From assembly GCF_000293785.1 (NCBI RefSeq), contig NZ_AKZI01000020.1, positions 1-58,444 of the forward strand: 58,444 nucleotides of DNA, read 5' to 3'. The notes beneath the pieces were generated by a model. The model saw only the letters and a list, made by a program, of their open reading frames with translations. It was not told the DNA's origin and made no database searches. Below are positions 43,356 through 52,602 of the stretch, one piece after another; position 1 is the first letter of the stretch, and each line of letters begins with the position of its first letter. The position numbers were made by a program, and so were the translations under genes. Source of the stretch: Rhodovulum sp. PH10 (GTDB taxonomy: Bacteria; Pseudomonadota; Alphaproteobacteria; Rhizobiales; Xanthobacteraceae).

Positions 43356-43517
43356 TCAGTCGCGGCGGCGGATGCCGGCCGTGTCGTCGGAGAACGCGCG
43401 CTTCACGTCCTCCTTGTTCGAGCTCTTGCTCATGAAGCCGAAGCCATAGACGATGGCGAAGGCCGCCACCGCTCCGATGGTCATGAAGGCGAGCGCAGGA
43501 ATGATTCCGGCGTCCAT
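43356..43517 (-). CDS. 53-aa single-span membrane protein, unknown function
   Basis: Small protein starting MDAGIIPALAFMTIGAVAAF with one hydrophobic span (about residues 5-28) and a charged C-terminal part (SKSSNKEDVKRAFSDDTAG). ATG 43515-43517 has a near-perfect AGGAGG 7-8 nt upstream, which strongly supports translation. It stands alone, convergent to crtC and downstream of bchJ. Size and topology resemble minor RC-LH1 subunits (PufX, gamma, protein W), but I see no sequence similarity to them. No function assigned. Confidence 0.75.
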   Translation of the reverse strand: MDAGIIPALAFMTIGAVAAFAIVYGFGFMSKSSNKEDVKRAFSDDTAGIRRRD

Positions 43518-43801
43518 GTGAGAACCTCCTCGTTGGCTGGTCTGCGGCGGCGGGACGGCGACCTGCCGGCTCCTCGTCCGCCGGGCGCGCTGCACGCGCC
43601 GCGTGACAAGCCAACGCGACACTCACTCATTCGATCCGGCGGAAAAGCCGCGACCGCCGCGAAACGAGCACCGAGGTAGGACGGTAAGAAAGTCCGCTCG
43701 GTCGGCGGAATTATTCCGGCGGCAGAAAGCCATCGCCTCGTCCTGCGGGCCGCCGAAGACGGCGTGTCGAAGGACGAGGGCGGGCTCGGTCGCCGTCGGG
43801 A
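43518..43801. other. intergenic region with REP-like element
   Basis: No gene seen. Contains the 53-aa gene leader and the 44-bp hairpin element at 43736-43779. Confidence 0.6.
43736..43779. repeat. 44-bp REP-like hairpin element, copy 1
   Basis: Imperfect palindrome with ends CCTCGTCC and GGACGAGG. It matches 58370-58413 at about 36 of 44 positions, and the fifth base and its partner differ in a compensating way (G-C here, A-T there). It lies just after the bchJ stop. Confidence 0.75.
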
Positions 43802-44473
43802 TCAGCGCCAGGAGATCTCGAAGGCGCAGGCTGGCGCGCCGTTCGCCTGGCAGGCGGTCTCGATCACCACGGATTTCGGATGAACGAGCGTGCGAAACAG
43901 CCGCTCGAAGGTCGCGCCGTAATAGTCGCACAGGGGCGTGTGCATGTGCTCGGGCGACGATGCGCCACGGCACACCGGGCAGTTCGCGATGGAGAAGCGC
44001 ACCGGATGCCCGGCCACGGCGGAGAACTCGCCCGAGCCCGCAAAGGTCCAGGCGTGCTTGCCGATCGCGCCGAGCAGAATTTTTGCCGACAGCCTTGCCG
44101 GCAAGATTTTCAGGATCGGCTGCACGCGCTTCGGGATGCGCACCGCGAGCAGATAGTCGGCGGTCCGCCGCCCGGCGTCGGCCGCGACCTTTTTCGCGCG
44201 CGCCACACCGAGGTCGGCCCGCACCACCGTGTGGAGGGCGACGACGTCGCGCTCGTCGACCATGTGCTCGGGGACCGACACGAGGTGATGCGACAGCCCC
44301 GCCGCGGCGAACAGCCGCGCCGTCTCGGCCTCGCCGACCTCCTCGCGCAACGCCTCGATCATCCGGATGATGGCGTTCGGCCCGATGCGGGCGACCGGCG
44401 CCGCCGCAGGCGCGTGCGTCGCCGGATCACGAACGGCATGGTCGTGAGAGGGTTGTTCGGTGACGCTGGACAC
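43802..44473 (-). CDS. bchJ: BchJ, V4R-domain protein of bacteriochlorophyll synthesis
   Basis: 223-aa protein with the V4R (4-vinyl reductase) small-molecule-binding domain: VRFSIANCPVCRG and the C-terminal HPKSVVIETACQANGAPACAFEI with conserved Cys. BchJ was once named an 8-vinyl reductase; BciA/BciB are now known to do that, and BchJ is thought to help handle porphyrin intermediates. Start chosen at GTG 44473; ATG 44518 is an alternative, and neither has a strong ribosome-binding site. Downstream of bchE on the same strand. Confidence 0.88.
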   Translation of the reverse strand: MSSVTEQPSHDHAVRDPATHAPAAAPVARIGPNAIIRMIEALREEVGEAETARLFAAAGLSHHLVSVPEHMVDERDVVALHTVVRADLGVARAKKVAADAGRRTADYLLAVRIPKRVQPILKILPARLSAKILLGAIGKHAWTFAGSGEFSAVAGHPVRFSIANCPVCRGASSPEHMHTPLCDYYGATFERLFRTLVHPKSVVIETACQANGAPACAFEISWR

Positions 44474-44631
44474 GACGACCCCGATCGGGTGTGGCCTGCG
44501 CGGCCCGTCTCGCCCCACTGCTCACTGGAGAGGTCGGCGCGGCGAGCGCAGAAAAACCGCGCCGGTGAGGGACGTCCGTCACGTGCTCCGAGATGCGGGT
44601 CGCCCCCTCACCCGCCCTCGCGTCGCTCGGG

Positions 44632-44658
44632 CACCCTCTCCCGCGCGGGGAGAGGGTG
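44632..44658. repeat. 11-bp-stem palindrome between bchE and bchJ
   Basis: CACCCTCTCCC (44632-44642) pairs with its complement at 44648-44658 around a 5-nt GC loop. Palindromes of this CCCTCTCCC-GGGAGAGGG type are dispersed intergenic elements in many alphaproteobacteria. It lies within the bchE-bchJ spacer and could limit read-through. Confidence 0.7.
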
Positions 44659-44722
44659 AGACCGGCACCGCCGCGGAGCCGACAAAAGGGTCGTCAACCC
44701 GCAGCGGTGATCGTCGCGGCCG

Positions 44723-46282
44723 TCAGCAGGCGCGCACGGCTTCCGGCTTGTCGTCTTTCTTCTTCTTGCGGCCCTTCGGGGCCGCCGCGAGCTCCGCCTG
44801 CTGGGCGGTGGTGATCTTGCGGGTCTCGTCGAAGCCGAAATCGACCTTCTTCGACTGCGGGCCCCAATAGCCGACCCGGCCGAGATCGTAGAACTTCCGC
44901 TCGAACGAGCTCTTCAGATAGGCCTTCATGCAGCCCATCATGTAGCGGCGCTTCTCACGATCCCGGATGAACGGATACTCCAGGAACATCTTGCGCATGT
45001 AGAAGCGGCGGTAGTTGTGCATCACGCGGTCGAGCAGCTCGGTGCGCTCCATCGCGTCCGGCTTCATGATCGGCGTGACGAAATTGTACTTCTCGAAGTC
45101 GAACACCTCGACCTTGTCGCCCATCTCCTGGAACAGGTCGGAGAACGGCCACGGGGTGTACATCGACCAGTTGGCCATGTCGCAACCCCAGTCGCGGGCC
45201 ATCTTGTAGGTCTCTTCGAGCGTTTCGCGGGTCTCGTTCTCGAGGCCGACGATGAACTGCGCCTCGGAGACGATGCCGTGCTTGCGCAGCAGCTCGATGG
45301 CGCGCTTGTTCTGCGCCACCGTCGTCTCCTTGTTGAACAGATCGAGCTTGAGCTGGGCCGCCGCCTCGGTGCCGAGCGAGATGTGGATCAGGCCGGCCTT
45401 GCGATAGAGCGGCAGCAGCTGCTCGTCGCGCAGCACATCGGTGACGCGGGTGTTGATGCCCCAGTTCACCGGCAGCTTCCGCCGCACCAGCTCCTCGCAC
45501 AGCGCGACGAACTTCTTCCGGTGAATGGTCGGTTCCTCGTCGGCGAGGATGAAGAAGCCGACGCCGTACTCCTTCACCAACACCTCGATCTCGTCGACCA
45601 CCTTGATCGGATCACGGACCCGGTAGGTGCGCCAGAACTTCCACTGCGAGCAGAACGAGCAGGTGAACGGACAGCCGCGGGCGAAGTTCGGCACCGCGAG
45701 GCGGGTGCCGAGCGGAATGTAGATGTACTTGTTCCAGTCGAGGATGCCCCAGTCGGGGCTGAGAATGTCGAGATTCTCGATCGGCGGGGCGGCCACGGTG
45801 GCGACGATGTTGCCGCCGTCCGAATAGGCGATGCCCTTGACCGTCTCGGGGTTCTTCTTGAACTCGCCGGAGTCGATCGCGCGCACGAGATCGAGCAGGA
45901 TCTGCTCGCCTTCGCCGCGGATCACCACGTCGACCCACGGCGCCTCGGCCAGAACCTGCTTGTACATGAAGGTCGCGTGGATGCCGCCGAGCACGGTGAC
46001 CGCGTTCGGGCACTCCTCCTTGGCGATCTGCAGCGCGCGCTCGGCCTTGTAGATGGCCGGGGTGATCGCGGTCGCGCCGATCACGTCGGGCTTGTCGCGG
46101 CGGATCTCCTCACGAAGCTGCTCCTCCGTGAGATTGTCGGTCATCGCGTCGACGAAGCGGACGTCGGTGTAGCCGTTCGCCTTGAGGGTGCCGGCCAGAT
46201 AGGCGACCCAGGCCGGCGGCCAATTGCCGGCGATTTCCGCTCCGCCCGAGTGATAGTTGGGATGCAGGAGCAGAATGCGCAT
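44723..46282 (-). CDS. bchE: BchE, oxygen-independent Mg-protoporphyrin IX monomethyl ester cyclase
   Basis: 519-aa radical-SAM enzyme that closes ring E anaerobically using water. The N-terminal B12-binding-like domain starts [20 protein letters not shown]; the radical-SAM cluster motif is CPFTCSFC (Cys204, 208, 211). The C-terminal extension ends Lys-rich. ATG 46280-46282 has GGGAGGT 5 nt upstream. A FixK/FnrL-like palindrome lies about 71 nt upstream, fitting low-oxygen induction. Confidence 0.97.
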   Translation of the reverse strand: MRILLLHPNYHSGGAEIAGNWPPAWVAYLAGTLKANGYTDVRFVDAMTDNLTEEQLREEIRRDKPDVIGATAITPAIYKAERALQIAKEECPNAVTVLGGIHATFMYKQVLAEAPWVDVVIRGEGEQILLDLVRAIDSGEFKKNPETVKGIAYSDGGNIVATVAAPPIENLDILSPDWGILDWNKYIYIPLGTRLAVPNFARGCPFTCSFCSQWKFWRTYRVRDPIKVVDEIEVLVKEYGVGFFILADEEPTIHRKKFVALCEELVRRKLPVNWGINTRVTDVLRDEQLLPLYRKAGLIHISLGTEAAAQLKLDLFNKETTVAQNKRAIELLRKHGIVSEAQFIVGLENETRETLEETYKMARDWGCDMANWSMYTPWPFSDLFQEMGDKVEVFDFEKYNFVTPIMKPDAMERTELLDRVMHNYRRFYMRKMFLEYPFIRDREKRRYMMGCMKAYLKSSFERKFYDLGRVGYWGPQSKKVDFGFDETRKITTAQQAELAAAPKGRKKKKDDKPEAVRAC

Positions 46283-46346
46283 GACGACCTCCCAGTTTCC
46301 GACCGACTGTCAACGGGCATTAGACATCGGCGAGTGACAACGCAAA

Positions 46347-46360
46347 TTGACAATTGTCAT
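46347..46360. promoter_or_regulatory. candidate FnrL/FixK box upstream of bchE
   Basis: TTGACAATTGTCAT contains the perfect palindrome TGACAATTGTCA and matches TTGA-N6-TCAA except the last base. Its centre is about 71 nt upstream of the bchE ATG. TGACAACGCAAATTGACA (46335-46352), one base from a PpsR site, overlaps it. Confidence 0.5.
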
Positions 46361-46396
46361 GCAAACCCGCTGCACGGCGTGCGGCGGGCTGCGGCA

Positions 46397-47479
46397 TTAC
46401 GTCCGCGGCTCGAGCGAGCCGACCGGCCCGCGCTGCTCCAGGCGGCCGAACAGATCGACCACCCAGGCAATGCGCCGGGCAAAGTTCCACCACGGCACGG
46501 CGGTCGGGTCGGGCCGGGCGCCGTTGGCGAGCGGGCTCGCGATCACGGCGTCGACCAGGAAGCGGGTCTCGTCGAGCGGCGGCGGCGGCGCGCCCACTCC
46601 CTTGGCGACGAAGGGCGCCTGGGCGAAGGTGCGGCCGAGCAACGCGAGCTTGCGGCGCCCGCACACATAGGCGCGGCGCGACACCGAATCGTAGCCCGCC
46701 TTCTCCACCTCGCGGCCGATCTCGGCATACATGATGCGGGCGGCGAGGATGCCGGGCCGGCACGGCAGCGGCAGATGGGCGATGCCGGCCTCCGAGCGGG
46801 CATAGAGCCGGTCGGCGGCGTCGAGCATGCGCCGAACGACCCGGCCGAGGCGCGCGTCGAACACCGGGTCGGCGAGCCAGGCGTCGGGGTCGAGCCCCTC
46901 CTCGCGCATCCAGGCGAGCGGCAGATAGATGCGCCCCATGCGGGCGTCCTCGCCGACGTCGCGGCAGATGTTGGTGATCTGCATCGCGACGCCGAGGTCG
47001 CAGGCCCGGGCGATCACGTCGGGGTCGCGCACGCCCATCAACAGCGTCATCATCGCGCCGACGGTCGAGGCGACGCGGGCCGAATAGGCGGCGACGCCGG
47101 AGAAATCCTCGTAGCGGCGGCCGTCGGTGTCCCAGGCGAGCCCTTCGAGCAGAGCCTCCGGAATGGCGCGGGGGATCGCGTAGCGCGCCACCATGTCGGC
47201 AAAGGCGCGGTCGGTCGGGGTCGGCAGCGGCCGCCCCGCATAAGCGAGCGCGAGCCGCTCGCGCAACCGCTCGAGCGCGTCGCATTCGCGGCCGGCGCAG
47301 TCCACCTCGTCGTCGGCGAACCGGCAGAAGGCGTACAGCGTGTAGGCCGGGCAGCGGATCGTCGCCGGCAGCAGCAGCGAGGCCGCGAAGAACGTGCGCG
47401 AGCCCTGCCGGATCATCGCCCGGCAGGCCGCGAGGTCCTCCGCGGAGGCGTTAGGATTTTCGAGCCAGATCGGCACCAT
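46397..47479 (-). CDS. crtB: CrtB, phytoene synthase
   Basis: 360-aa squalene/phytoene synthase condensing two GGPP. Asp-rich motifs are FADDEVD (near residue 55) and NICRDVGEDARMGRIYLP (near residue 170). The ATG (47477-47479) lies 29 nt inside the 3' end of crtI, so the crtIB pair is overlapping and probably coupled. The 114 bp downstream of its stop form the bchE promoter region. Confidence 0.95.
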   Translation of the reverse strand: MVPIWLENPNASAEDLAACRAMIRQGSRTFFAASLLLPATIRCPAYTLYAFCRFADDEVDCAGRECDALERLRERLALAYAGRPLPTPTDRAFADMVARYAIPRAIPEALLEGLAWDTDGRRYEDFSGVAAYSARVASTVGAMMTLLMGVRDPDVIARACDLGVAMQITNICRDVGEDARMGRIYLPLAWMREEGLDPDAWLADPVFDARLGRVVRRMLDAADRLYARSEAGIAHLPLPCRPGILAARIMYAEIGREVEKAGYDSVSRRAYVCGRRKLALLGRTFAQAPFVAKGVGAPPPPLDETRFLVDAVIASPLANGARPDPTAVPWWNFARRIAWVVDLFGRLEQRGPVGSLEPRT

Positions 47480-48998
47480 GGGGCACCACGGAGTCGAGCA
47501 CGCGGGCGGACGACAGGACACCCGGGACACCGGCGCCCGGATGGGTGCCGGCGCCGACCAGATAGAGCCGGTCGACCTCCTCGCTGCGGTTGTGGGGACG
47601 GAACCACGCGCTCTGGGTGAACACGGGCTCGAAGCCGAACGCCGCCCCGTGCACGGAGCGGAGACGCATTTGAAAATCGACCGGGGTGATCAGCCGCGAC
47701 GGCACGATCGCCTCGTCGAGGCCCGGCAGCACGGTGCGGCCGAGCTTTTCCGCGATGGCCCGCCGATAGGGCTCGGCGGCGTGGGCCCAATCGATCCCGC
47801 CCTCGAGGTTCGGGACCGGCGAAAGCACATAGAAGGTGTCGCAGCCGGGCGGCGCGAGCGACGGATCGGTCACCGTCGGGTGATGCAGATAGAGGCTGAA
47901 GTCGGGCGCGAGGACCTTCTTGTCGAAGATGTCGCGCAGCAGCTCCTTGTAGCGCGGCCCGAGCAGGATCGTGTGGTGCGGCACGCCCGGATACTTGCGG
48001 CGCGTGCCGAAATACCAGACGAACAGGCTCATCGTGTAGCGGGAGCGCGCCAGCTTCTTGTCGGTCCAGCGGCGGCGCACCTCGGGCGGCAGCAGATAGC
48101 GATAGGTCCAGGCGGCGTCGGCATTGGAGACCACGACGTCGGCCGGGATGGTCTCGCCGGAGGCGAGCTTCACGCCGGTCGCCGCACCGCGCTCGACGGT
48201 GATCTCGGTCACCTCGGTGTCGCAGCGGACGGTGTTGCCCTGGCTCTCGACCAGCTTCACCATCCCCTCGATCAGCGCGCCGGTGCCGCCCATCGGGAAC
48301 CACACGCCGAACTCGTTCTGCAGATAGGAGATCAGGCAGTAGATCGAGGTGGTGGCGAACGGGTTGCCGCCGATGAAGAGCGGATGGAAGGACAGCGCGA
48401 TCCGCAGATGCGGGTCCTTCACGTATTTGGCGGCGAGGCCGTGGACGGTGCGCCAGCTCTGCAGGCGGACGAAGTCCGGCAACACCTTGGCCATCGCGCC
48501 GAGCGAGTGGAACGGCACGTTGGAGAGCTTCTCGAAGCCGACCTCGTAGATCGACTTGCTCTGCTCCATGAAGCGCTGGTAGCCCTCGAGGTCGCCGGGA
48601 GCGATCCGCGACACCTCCTGGCGCATCGTCTCGAGGTCGCCGCGCTCGGTGAAGGTCTCGCCGTCGTCGAACAGGATCTTGTAGAACGGATCGATCTTCT
48701 TGAGCGTGATGTCGTCGGCGAAGCGGCGGCCGGCGAGCGCCCACAGCTCGTCGAACAGCTTCGGCAGCGTGACGATGGTCGGGCCGGCGTCGAAAGTGAA
48801 GCCGTCCTGGCGGAAGACGTAGGCGCGCCCGCCCGGCCGGTCGAGCCGCTCCAGCACGGTGACGCGATAGCCGCGCGCGCCGAGCCGGATCGCGGCGGCA
48901 AGCCCGCCGAACCCGCTCCCGATCACCACCGCATGAGGCATGCGAGCCCCGTCCCGGGTCCCGGGGGGACTCGCTCGATCGACTGTCAATGTAGACAT
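47451..48998 (-). CDS. crtI: CrtI, phytoene desaturase
   Basis: 515-aa FAD-dependent desaturase converting phytoene to neurosporene or lycopene. The dinucleotide motif VVIGSGFGGLAAAIRLGARG begins near residue 23, followed by LERLDRPGGRAYVF and FDAGPTIVTLPKLF; the C-terminal signature LYLVGAGTHPGAGVPGVLSS is intact. Start chosen at ATG 48998, giving a short N-terminal arm; ATG 48941 is the main alternative. A perfect PpsR site lies 12 nt upstream of 48998. Confidence 0.96.
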   Translation of the reverse strand: MSTLTVDRASPPGTRDGARMPHAVVIGSGFGGLAAAIRLGARGYRVTVLERLDRPGGRAYVFRQDGFTFDAGPTIVTLPKLFDELWALAGRRFADDITLKKIDPFYKILFDDGETFTERGDLETMRQEVSRIAPGDLEGYQRFMEQSKSIYEVGFEKLSNVPFHSLGAMAKVLPDFVRLQSWRTVHGLAAKYVKDPHLRIALSFHPLFIGGNPFATTSIYCLISYLQNEFGVWFPMGGTGALIEGMVKLVESQGNTVRCDTEVTEITVERGAATGVKLASGETIPADVVVSNADAAWTYRYLLPPEVRRRWTDKKLARSRYTMSLFVWYFGTRRKYPGVPHHTILLGPRYKELLRDIFDKKVLAPDFSLYLHHPTVTDPSLAPPGCDTFYVLSPVPNLEGGIDWAHAAEPYRRAIAEKLGRTVLPGLDEAIVPSRLITPVDFQMRLRSVHGAAFGFEPVFTQSAWFRPHNRSEEVDRLYLVGAGTHPGAGVPGVLSSARVLDSVVPHGADLARKS

Positions 48999-49009
48999 CA
49001 CGCGGGGAC

Positions 49010-49027
49010 TGTAACAGCTTATTGACA
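49010..49027. promoter_or_regulatory. perfect PpsR consensus site upstream of crtI
   Basis: TGTAACAGCTTATTGACA matches TGT-N12-ACA exactly and also TTGACA/TGTAA half-site preferences. It is the only full match I found in promoter regions of the window. Confidence 0.65.
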
Positions 49028-49070
49028 GTCCATCCAGAGGTCCGAAACGCCAAACCGCCACATCGTGGTT

Positions 49071-49676
49071 CTACGCATGCGACGCGGTGAAAGACCCGTT
49101 TCGCGGGCTCCGGAGCCGGAACCGGTCGTCGGGGCCGGTCGCGTCTCGGCCGGCGTCGGCGTCCGGGGTCTCGGAGCGTCCGGCGAGCGCCGCCCGGACC
49201 GCCGCGGGGTTTTTCGCAATCGTCACAAGGAAGCTGCGGGCCGCGGTGTCCGGCGTCGAGCGCCCCTGCTCCCAGTTCCGCACGGTCGCGGGATCGAGCC
49301 CGAATTCTATCGCGAACGCGTCCTGCGACAACCCGGTCGCCTCGCGCACCGCGCGAACGTCGACCGAGGCCGGCGCACCGTAGGGCGTGGCGACGACGCC
49401 GCAGGCCGCGAGATCGGCGGTGAGCGCCGCGAGGTCTTCCACCATCGGCAGCGCGACCACCGCTTCGCCCCGGTCGAACAGATCGTTCACCACGGCATGC
49501 GCCTGCCGAAGCGACAGATGGCGTTTTGCGAGCGCCAACGCGGCCCGCGGTGCACCGAGCCGCCCGACCTCACACGTCAGGCGGACGGTGGCGGGTGAAC
49601 CGGAGAGGACGCGGGGTACGTCCCGAACCCGCACCCGAGGTCCTTCGAGCGCCTTCAACCGTGATCGTATCGACAT
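49071..49676 (-). CDS. XRE-type helix-turn-helix regulator
   Basis: 201-aa protein. A helix-turn-helix of the XRE/NadS-HigA type lies at about residues 112-165 (VREATGLSQDAFAIEFGLDPATVRNWEQGRSTPD). The N-terminal ~90 residues contain ALALAKRHLSLRQAHAVVND and an ALPMVEDLAALTADL helix, with no recognised domain. ATG 49674-49676 has GGAGG 6 nt upstream. No toxin-like partner gene is adjacent. It sits between crtI and bchO on the same strand; a regulatory role in the cluster is only suggested by position. Confidence 0.78.
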   Translation of the reverse strand: MSIRSRLKALEGPRVRVRDVPRVLSGSPATVRLTCEVGRLGAPRAALALAKRHLSLRQAHAVVNDLFDRGEAVVALPMVEDLAALTADLAACGVVATPYGAPASVDVRAVREATGLSQDAFAIEFGLDPATVRNWEQGRSTPDTAARSFLVTIAKNPAAVRAALAGRSETPDADAGRDATGPDDRFRLRSPRNGSFTASHA

Positions 49677-49732
49677 CGAGCGCCTCCATGGCGTCTCGGG
49701 CGACCCTGCGGAGCACGAGTCGCGCACAATTC

Positions 49733-50632
49733 TCAACCTGCAGTCGAGAGATTACCGACCCCGACCTCGCGTGCAAAGCTCTCGATCGCCTGCACCACCT
49801 CCAGCGGCTTCTCCTCGTGGGCGAGGTGGCCGAGGCCCCGCAGATAGACGAGGCGGGTGCCGGGGATGCGATCGCGCACCGTGAAGGCCTCTTCCGGCGC
49901 CACCGTGCCGTCGCGCCCGCCGACCACCAGCAAGAGCGGCACCGCGAGCTTCGGCAGGTCGTCGACCAGTTGTGCGAGGTCCCAGCTCGCCATCATGGCC
50001 AAGGCCGCATGAACGTGCCCCGGGCTCTTGGCGAGCCGCCCGTAGAGCGCCGCGCCGCGCGGCTCCAGCCGCGAGCCGGTGCGCGCGAGCATGCTCTCGA
50101 TCATCGCCGGGTCGGCGGCACGGCCGGCGAAGAAGCGGGCGGTGGCGCGGTTGCCGGCGAGAAACCGGGCGATCGGCGAGAAGATCTTTCCGGCGATGCC
50201 GCGAAAGGGCATCAGCGCGCCGTTGATCGAGACGAGCCCCGCCGGGGCGATCATGCCGTCGAGCGTCATGCGGATCGCGACCGCAGCCCCGGCCGAGTGG
50301 CCGGCCGCGAGCACCGGCGCGACGCCGAGCGCAGCGACCAGCTCGCTCACCGCCGCCGCCATGCCGGGCAGCGACAGCGCGGTGTCGTCGCGAATGCGGG
50401 TGAAGCCGTGGCCCGGCAGATCGGGCGCCACCACGGTGAAGTTTTTTGCGAGGAGCGGAAGCACGTCGCGCCAGGAATGCGTCGCCGCCCCGGTGCCGTG
50501 CAGCAGAAAGACCGTCGGCCCCTGCCCCGTGACCTGGACGTGCCAATCGATGCCGCCCGCCGCGACGAAGCGGCTCGCCTCCCGGTTCGGCCAGTCGCGG
50601 CCGTCCCGCTCCCACACCAAATGCTCGCTCAT
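49733..50632 (-). CDS. bchO: BchO, alpha/beta-hydrolase linked to Mg chelatase
   Basis: 299-aa alpha/beta hydrolase. The BchO N-terminus WERDGRDWPNREASRFV leads to the oxyanion region LLHGTGAATHSWRD, the nucleophile elbow AGHSAGAA and the catalytic His in LRGLGHLAHEE. BchO usually follows bchI-bchD; here those genes are absent and bchO closes the cluster. ATG 50630-50632. Confidence 0.93.
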   Translation of the reverse strand: MSEHLVWERDGRDWPNREASRFVAAGGIDWHVQVTGQGPTVFLLHGTGAATHSWRDVLPLLAKNFTVVAPDLPGHGFTRIRDDTALSLPGMAAAVSELVAALGVAPVLAAGHSAGAAVAIRMTLDGMIAPAGLVSINGALMPFRGIAGKIFSPIARFLAGNRATARFFAGRAADPAMIESMLARTGSRLEPRGAALYGRLAKSPGHVHAALAMMASWDLAQLVDDLPKLAVPLLLVVGGRDGTVAPEEAFTVRDRIPGTRLVYLRGLGHLAHEEKPLEVVQAIESFAREVGVGNLSTAG

Positions 50633-51601
50633 GCGAGATAGGTAAGTTCCCGGCCGGATCCGCGCAACTCCAGCGCGATGCCGCGGTGCATGACGGCAAG
50701 GTGACGGGCCGGGATGCGACGACGAGGCGCGACGCACGCTCCGCGCCGTGGCGGCGCACGGCGCGACACGGCATGCCGCAGTCGCCGCCGACGCCATGCA
50801 GCCCGCGCAGACACCGACCCTGCGTGCGCCCCGTTCGTGCGCCCCATCCGTGCGTCCATGCCTGCGCCGAGAGCCCCGGCCGAGCCGTGATCGTATGACG
50901 AAACGAATCACGAAACCGCAGCTGCGGCGCCATCCGGGCGCGCTGCACCTTCGCGCGCTGACGTCGTTCGCTGCAGGCGATCGGAGCGACACCGCGTCCG
51001 AACGCCACGTGGCAGACGAATTCGCGCCCGCTCTCGAGCGAAACGAACGCCCGCGCTGTCGACAATGGACGCGCCGTCGCATGTCGCACCGCATCACGCG
51101 CCGTGCGCGCGGCTCCCATGCACGACGACACCCGCGTTGCAGCGCGCCTGCGCCGGCGGCATCTCGAAACCGTCCACGTCGTGTCGGCCGCGCATTTCAC
51201 GAGATCGGCCGCGCGACGGTCCGCAATACGTGACGACGTTATCATCACCGCGGGTTGAGCATTCCTTCCGCACTGCAGATCATTCTTCGCAAATGCAGCA
51301 ACCCGTTCTCAGCACAGCAGCAATTCACGCTGCCGTCTACGTGTAACGCCGGATGGCGAGGGGCGCCGCGAGCCCGGATGGTTCGTATGCTCCGTGTATG
51401 CGTCTCGATCGTCGTCGCGTGAAAGATCACGCCCCCTGCCGCGACATGCGGTTCGTTCAGCACGAGGCGGTCGTCGCCGATCTCGCCTGGATTGCACGAC
51501 ACGCGGGTCTGGCAGCCGGGCTCCGTAACTTTTCCGTCGACGACGATTGAGGCAGCATTCACGGAGGTGACTTTGACCAGTTGCCATCATCGGGAGGCTT
51601 C
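50633..51601. other. 969-bp gene-free boundary region
   Basis: No convincing gene, RNA or mobile element seen. Composition looks somewhat less GC-rich towards 51240-51360. A minus-strand frame at 51245-51562 has protein-like composition for its first half but no ribosome-binding site. The interval separates the photosynthesis cluster from the transporter genes. Confidence 0.6.
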
Positions 51602-52591
51602 ATGACTTACCAGATCGATCCGCGGACGACCCTCCGGCCGACCACCGCGGCCGCCGTGGCCGCACTCGTGCTCGCCGTGGCCGTCTCCGGTCCGGCCCGC
51701 GCGGAATTCCCCGAGAAGACGATCGAGATGACCACGCTGTTCGGTGGTCCGGCGCAAACGACCAGTCAGGTTCTCGCCGACCTGATGTCGAAGGCGATCG
51801 GCCAGCCGGTGATCACCGTCAGCCGTCCGGGCGGCGGCGGCGCGATCGGCTACACCTACATCCACAGCGCCGCGCCCGACGGCTACAACATCGTGTTCAG
51901 CTCGAACTCGATCTCGACGGTCTATTGGCAGGGCAAGCTTCCCTTCAATTATGCCGAGCTCGCGCCGATCGCGCAGACCGGCGTCGAGGTGCCGGTGCTG
52001 GCGGTCCGCGCCGACGCCGGCTGGAAGACGCTGAAGGACCTCCAGAAGGCCGCGAAGGAGAGCGGCAAGAAGCTGCGCGTCGGCGTGTCCGGCCTCGGCA
52101 GCTTCACCCATCTCGCCTCGGCGGCGCTGTTCGACCGGCTCGACATCCCGGTCGTCTACATCCCGTACGGCGAGGGCCGCGCGCCGGCCGAGCTGCTCGG
52201 CGGACGCATCGACGCGGCGCTGCAGTGGTCGAGCCAGTTCGCCCCGCACGTCAAGGCCGGCACCATCGACGTGCTGTGCATGACCAGCAAGGAGAAGGTG
52301 AAGCTCGCGGTCGAGACCGAGACCTGCGACTCCCAGGGCGCCACCGGCCTCGACCTGACGATCTGGCGCGGCCTGCACGCCCCCAAGGGCACGCCGCCCG
52401 AGGTGATCGCCAAGCTGCAGGACGCCGCCAAGTCCGCGGTCGCGTCGCCCGACTACGCCAAGGCCGCCGACAATCTCGGCTTCACGCCGCTCTACAAATC
52501 GGCCGCCGACTTCGGCTCCATGATCGCCGAGAGCGACAAGGAGATCGGCCAGTTGATGACCAAGCTCGGCATCAACAAGGTGAGCAAGTAA
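51602..52591 (+). CDS. tctC: TctC-family tripartite tricarboxylate transporter substrate-binding protein
   Basis: 329-aa periplasmic receptor of the TTT (Bug/TctC) family. A signal peptide of about 40 residues (AALVLAVAVSGPARA) precedes the family pattern FPEKTIEMTTLFGGPAQTTSQV, then SRPGGGGAIGYTYI. The pattern differs from typical Bug receptors near the first loop, so substrate cannot be inferred beyond a carboxylate. ATG 51602 has GGGAGG 4 nt upstream. First of the tctCBA operon. Confidence 0.88.
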   Translation: MTYQIDPRTTLRPTTAAAVAALVLAVAVSGPARAEFPEKTIEMTTLFGGPAQTTSQVLADLMSKAIGQPVITVSRPGGGGAIGYTYIHSAAPDGYNIVFSSNSISTVYWQGKLPFNYAELAPIAQTGVEVPVLAVRADAGWKTLKDLQKAAKESGKKLRVGVSGLGSFTHLASAALFDRLDIPVVYIPYGEGRAPAELLGGRIDAALQWSSQFAPHVKAGTIDVLCMTSKEKVKLAVETETCDSQGATGLDLTIWRGLHAPKGTPPEVIAKLQDAAKSAVASPDYAKAADNLGFTPLYKSAADFGSMIAESDKEIGQLMTKLGINKVSK

Positions 52592-52602
52592 GCGGACGCA
52601 TC

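Noticed and set aside
43356-43517. 53-aa protein as PufX
   Set aside because: Only size and topology agree; no sequence similarity to PufX and the gene is not in the puf operon.
43802-44473. BchJ as the missing 8-vinyl reductase
   Set aside because: The V4R domain alone is not catalytic for this step as currently understood; BciA/BciB-type genes are needed and none is seen.
45017-47620. 867-aa open frame antisense to bchE and crtB
   Set aside because: Shadow of two strongly conserved genes.
51245-51562. Minus-strand 105-aa frame in the boundary region
   Set aside because: The first half looks protein-like, but there is no ribosome-binding site before its GTG and no recognised family; at most a gene remnant.
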